From contig NZ_CP010976.1 in NCBI RefSeq assembly GCF_000949425.1, positions 3,162,001 through 3,226,000 on the forward strand: DNA of 64,000 bases. The letters are read 5' to 3'. Positions 60,967 to 64,000 of this stretch are shown one piece after another (position 1 is the stretch's first letter; every line of letters starts with the position of its first letter). The notes below the pieces were generated by a model. That model was not told the DNA's origin, ran no database searches, and worked only from the letters and a program-made list of their open reading frames with translations. Both the position numbers and the translations under genes were made by a program. The DNA is from Paenibacillus sp. IHBB 10380 (GTDB lineage: Bacteria > Bacillota > Bacilli > Paenibacillales > Paenibacillaceae).

Positions 60967-61785
60967 ATGAAAAGCGCTTGGAATTGTTTTGTAATTATTC
61001 TAGGAGCCGTTGCTATAGCATGTGGTTTTAATTTATTTCTCATCCCTCACCATCTACTTAGTGGTGGCGTATCTGGATTATCCATGTTAATCGGTTATTT
61101 TTCGAATTTCAACATAAGTACAATGTACTTTACTCTCAATTTACCTATTTTAATTCTAGGCTGGTTTAAACTTGGTAAACGGTTTATTGGATACAGCATG
61201 TTATCTGTCATCGTGACCACTTGGTTGATCTCCATCATTCCTGTGCAGCTCGTGGTCACTGATTTACTTCTAGCTTGTGTATTTGGCGGCGTTCTAGTCG
61301 GGTTTGGTTGTGGCATTTCCTTCCGTGTAGGTGGATCATCGGGTGGCTTTGATATTGTGGGCTCGATCATTACTAAATATCGAGACTTTCCTGTAGGGAA
61401 TGTACTTGTTGGCATGAACGCCGCGGTCATCTTGGGTGTAGGATATTTATCTGATGATTGGAATGTCGCCTTAGCCTCTATGGCATCCATCTACATCTGT
61501 GGTAAAGTATTGGATCTTATCCATATCAGTCACATTAAGGTAACTGTCTATATTATAACTAACAAAACCGAAGAACTTTTAGTGAAGCTGCTAAAAATAC
61601 CTCGGGGTGTCACCAAAATCAAAACAGAAGGCGCATTCTCACATGAGGAAAAAGACATGCTAATGACAGTTACAACAAGATATGACCTGGCCGAGCTCAA
61701 GAGTATCATCAAAAATACGGACCCTCATGCCTTTGTCAATATTGTTGAAACCGTCGCTGTTATGGGCGCTTTCCGCAAAAGATAA
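60967..61785 (+). CDS. YitT-family membrane protein
   Basis: A 272-residue protein with five to six helices in the N-terminal 170 residues (IILGAVAIACGFNLFLIPHHLLSGGVSGLSML, then GISFRVGGSSGGFDIVGSII) and a cytoplasmic DUF2179 domain (about 190-270: VYIITNKTEELLVKLL, GVTKIKTEGAFSHEEKDML, IIKNTDPHAFVNIVETVAVMG). This is the standard two-domain YitT architecture. The role is unknown, possibly transport linked to ligand binding by the C-terminal domain. ATG 60967 follows GAGGTGA. It is divergent from cshA. Confidence 0.9.
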   Translation: MKSAWNCFVIILGAVAIACGFNLFLIPHHLLSGGVSGLSMLIGYFSNFNISTMYFTLNLPILILGWFKLGKRFIGYSMLSVIVTTWLISIIPVQLVVTDLLLACVFGGVLVGFGCGISFRVGGSSGGFDIVGSIITKYRDFPVGNVLVGMNAAVILGVGYLSDDWNVALASMASIYICGKVLDLIHISHIKVTVYIITNKTEELLVKLLKIPRGVTKIKTEGAFSHEEKDMLMTVTTRYDLAELKSIIKNTDPHAFVNIVETVAVMGAFRKR

Positions 61786-61957
61786 TTTCCCATCTACACC
61801 GTGTAAATCTGTTCGTAATTGTGATATATTAATGATGCGCAGCTGCTTACACCCGTTGCCAGCAGATACAGATTTACCATTATTTCTCAAAGATATTTCC
61901 GATTCACTGCTCAAGAATTTTTGATGGTAAAAATTCGAAGGAGGAAGGGTGATTTTT

Positions 61958-62152
61958 GTGGAAATGGAACCGGTAAAACTGTCTCAAATCGTCATGATGT
62001 GGCATCCCGATATGATGCCCTTTCTGAAGCAAATTGAATTAAATTCTCTCATTATGCTTCGGGATGGACTTCGCATTTTGGAAGCACAGGATGCCATGGA
62101 AATTATTCAGTTCAGCATTTGTGAGCATCAGAACTTAGCGCATCTGCAATAA
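61958..62152 (+). CDS. Small acidic protein of unknown function
   Basis: A protein of about 64 residues, all-helical in look, with many Met and Leu (VMMWHPDMMPFLKQIELNSLIMLRDGLRIL). AAGGAGGAAGGG lies upstream; GTG 61949 is very close to it, GTG 61958 is better spaced, and ATG 61964 is a further option, so the start is uncertain. It ends before a clear terminator, which supports a real transcript. I do not recognise it. Confidence 0.5.
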   Translation: MEMEPVKLSQIVMMWHPDMMPFLKQIELNSLIMLRDGLRILEAQDAMEIIQFSICEHQNLAHLQ

Positions 62153-62173
62153 CAGGAGTTACTAGATTCCAAT

Positions 62174-62214
62174 ATGCCGTCTTCCATCCTTAATTAGGAG
62201 GGGACGGCATTTTG
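62174..62214 (+). terminator. Terminator of the small gene
   Basis: ATGCCGTC and GACGGCAT pair, with a further inner stem, followed by TTTTGC, 22 bases past the stop at 62152. Confidence 0.85.
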
Positions 62215-62316
62215 CATCTTATTCGCATGCTGAAATTTGTTACAAACCTGTATTTTTTGATAATACAGGCTTCTATATAATCTTAGAGAGAGCACACTTA
62301 AGGGAGAGAGAATTCT

Positions 62317-63489
62317 ATGAACATCTTATGGGTATTTATGTTGATGCTACTGGGGAATACAGAAGCACCTCAGGACGGGAGTCACAATGTGTCCACTATG
62401 ATTCAAACTTCGATTAACTCCGCCATTATCGCCAAGCAAAAAGACGAAGTGATCGATGCGTCTACACCACCTAGCAAAGTGGACCCACAGCTAACCGCTC
62501 CTAAAATCAAAGGAATCTATGTCACTGCGTATAGTGCCGGAGGTTCTCGGATGACTGAATTACTGGATCTAATCGATTCTACCGATCTTAACTCTATGGT
62601 TATTGATCTCAAGGATGATTCAGGATACATAACGTACAAAACTGAGAATGACTTGCTTCAAAAGATGGGAAAAGCTCAGCCATTCATACGTGATATTAAT
62701 TCTTTAATGAAACGATTGCAAAAACATGATGTATACCCGATTGCACGAATCGTTGTATTCAAGGATACCATTCTAGCCACCAAGCAACCGAAGCTTTCTT
62801 TTGTTAATAAAGATGGCAGTGTGTGGAAAAATGGTAATGGCGATGCTTTTGTGAACCCTTACAGCAAAGAAGTATGGAAATATAATATTGAACTTGCTAA
62901 AGAAGCTGCTGCACTCGGGTTTAAGGAAATACAGTTCGATTATGTACGTTTCCCTGAGGGTTTTGAGAAACGAGCAGACGCTATGACTTATGTTAAGAAT
63001 GACAAATCGCGAGTAGACATCGTGGCTGAATTTGTACAGTATGCTCGTAAAGAACTGGCTCCGCTAGGCATTCGTGTATCTGTTGATATTTTTGGCTATG
63101 CGGCTTCTGTTCCAGCTGCTGAAGGTATTGGACAAGATATGGTGAAAATATCTGAGAATGTAGACGTCATCGCTCCTATGGTTTATCCGAGTCATTACTC
63201 TACAGGATGGTTTGGAGCGAAAGATCCAGACACCGAGCCTTATAAGACGATCAAGGGTTCTATGGTGGATACACATAAGAAACTCGACCCACTTAAAGAC
63301 CAGAAACCTATTATCCGTCCTTGGATTCAGGATTTCACAGCGAGTTGGTTAGGAAGTGGTCACTACACGAAATATGGTAAAAAGGAAGTTGAAGAACAAA
63401 TTCGCGCTTTAAAAAATATGCAAGTGGATGAATTCCTGCTCTGGAACGCATCCAATCGATATACAAAGGGTGTTAATTACACACCCTAA
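62317..63489 (+). CDS. Putative exported glycoside hydrolase (DUF4015)
   Basis: A 390-residue protein. A short hydrophobic N-terminus (MNILWVFMLMLLGN) acts as signal or anchor. The DUF4015 barrel covers about residues 65-385: IKGIYVTAYSAGGSRMTELLDLIDSTDLNSMVIDLKDDSG, VYPIARIVVFKD, FKEIQFDYVRFPEG, VSVDIFGYAAS and VIAPMVYPSHYSTG. The Asp in QFDYVRFP and other acidic residues fit a GH13/GH18-like barrel, but activity has not been defined for the family as far as I know. The ATG has AAGGGAGAGAG upstream. Confidence 0.88.
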   Translation: MNILWVFMLMLLGNTEAPQDGSHNVSTMIQTSINSAIIAKQKDEVIDASTPPSKVDPQLTAPKIKGIYVTAYSAGGSRMTELLDLIDSTDLNSMVIDLKDDSGYITYKTENDLLQKMGKAQPFIRDINSLMKRLQKHDVYPIARIVVFKDTILATKQPKLSFVNKDGSVWKNGNGDAFVNPYSKEVWKYNIELAKEAAALGFKEIQFDYVRFPEGFEKRADAMTYVKNDKSRVDIVAEFVQYARKELAPLGIRVSVDIFGYAASVPAAEGIGQDMVKISENVDVIAPMVYPSHYSTGWFGAKDPDTEPYKTIKGSMVDTHKKLDPLKDQKPIIRPWIQDFTASWLGSGHYTKYGKKEVEEQIRALKNMQVDEFLLWNASNRYTKGVNYTP

Positions 63490-63497
63490 TCAAGTTA

Positions 63498-63536
63498 CAA
63501 GCGAAAGGCCCGGTCATAAACCGGGCCTTTCGCTTG
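63498..63536 (+). terminator. Terminator after the DUF4015 gene
   Basis: CAAGCGAAAGGCCCGG pairs perfectly with CCGGGCCTTTCGCTTG (16 bp) around a 7-base loop. U-rich sequence after it is short. Confidence 0.8.
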
Positions 63537-63617
63537 TCCTAAATGTTGAAGGAACTGTATAATGTAATACTTATGTTAGATATTTATCCTACTATAATCA
63601 TGAAAAGGCGTGCACTT

Positions 63618-64000
63618 ATGAAACCAACTCAATCCATTCAACAAAAAATGAGACAATTTTTCGTCATTCTACTTCCTATTTTTGTTACACAAATCACATT
63701 GTCTGCCATGACTTTCTTTGACACTAACATGTCAGGGCACTCCAGCTCTATTGACTTAGCTGGTGTAGCTATAGGTTCTAGCCTTTGGGTACCTATTCAA
63801 GTAGGGCTCAGCGGGATATTGATGGGGATTACCCCTATTATTTCGCAGTTAATCGGGAGTGGACACAAAGACAAAGTAGCCTATAACGTTATTCAAGCCT
63901 TGTGGCTCTCTCTGCTTCTTGCACTAGGTGTGCTCGCTTTGGGTGGGGCCCTCCTTCCGTCTATTCTACATGCCATGAAATTGGAATCAAATGTGCAGTA
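63618..64000 (+). CDS. MATE-family efflux transporter, N-terminal part
   Basis: The gene runs off the right edge; 127 codons are seen. The ATG at 63618 has GAAAAGG upstream. The start FFVILLPIFVTQITLSAMTFFDTNMSGHSSSIDLAGVAIGSSLWVPIQVGLSGILMGITPIISQLIG is the standard MATE opening: a helix ending in a T.xxxD.xM region, then A.A.G...W and the GIL.G..P...Q..G motif. Members export drugs or metabolites in exchange for sodium or protons. Confidence 0.88.
   Translation, partial: MKPTQSIQQKMRQFFVILLPIFVTQITLSAMTFFDTNMSGHSSSIDLAGVAIGSSLWVPIQVGLSGILMGITPIISQLIGSGHKDKVAYNVIQALWLSLLLALGVLALGGALLPSILHAMKLESNVQ

Noticed and set aside
61095..61490. 131-codon open frame antisense to the yitT gene.
   Set aside because: It arises from codon bias of the membrane protein on the other strand.
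61833..61925. 30-codon open frame after yitT.
   Set aside because: It looks somewhat protein-like but has no ribosome site and lies in the tail of a longer shifted frame.

Overview
The window looks like a chromosome segment of a low-to-moderate GC Gram-positive of the Bacillales, most likely Paenibacillus or a close relative. The evidence is the strong AAGGAGG-type ribosome binding sites with some GTG, TTG and one probable ATT start, the Bacillus-type gene complement (yqhH-yqhG, yqzE, ykvI, yhaO-yhaN, relQ, yugP, yitT, a gltC-like gene, cshA, a DUF4015 glycoside hydrolase) and a YesM/YesN plus LplABC-type sugar importer. Species assignment is inference. No prophage, CRISPR array or recognised defence island was seen.

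Layout. 1-2.5 kb: the start of a YdcF-like protein, a TIGR01777 epimerase, a small membrane protein, then a gene-poor stretch with a palindromic repeat, a hexamer microsatellite and a decayed IS fragment. 2.5-6.6 kb: a Fur-controlled siderophore importer without an ATPase gene; its AraC regulator runs in frame into the lipoprotein gene with no stop between them. 6.6-14.2 kb: msrA, a fragment of a PEP-synthase regulator, yqhH-yqhG, an unknown exported protein, yqzE, a cell-wall amidase facing a polysaccharide deacetylase, and tRNA-Leu(CAG). 14.2-24 kb: small proteins, xpt, ykvI, a glycosyltransferase-yhaO-yhaN operon and a diguanylate cyclase. 24.6-34 kb: HAD phosphatase, pseudouridine synthase-RsmF pair, DUF309-RelQ, pyrD, a 44-residue membrane peptide, an L,D-transpeptidase with a cytoplasmic N-terminus, ferredoxin and dinB. 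34-43.4 kb: cimA with a dispersed repeat in its leader, then a YesMN/Lpl-type importer. 43.4-45.4 kb: a dead IS1182-family element.

45.4-57 kb: a ResA-like redoxin, a JAMM protease, and a tight minus-strand set of ammonium transporter, GlnD-like nucleotidyltransferase (DUF294) and DEDDh exonuclease, with a GlnR/TnrA-type box between promoter and start of amt. Then come a MerR regulator that seems to start at ATT, yugP, a MacB-like ABC pair bracketed by two terminators that share an inner hairpin, a gltC-like gene, a rhomboid protease and tpx. 57-64 kb: a DUF1499 protein, a 6S RNA gene on the minus strand, a YesL-like membrane protein, cshA, yitT, a small unknown gene, a DUF4015 protein and the start of a MATE transporter.

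Most genes are housekeeping or conserved accessory genes. The points most worth a second look are the amt-nucleotidyltransferase-exonuclease operon, the AraC/lipoprotein read-through across a Fur box, the ATT start, and at least four kinds of dispersed palindromic repeats, two of which lie inside other elements (a leader RNA and an IS).
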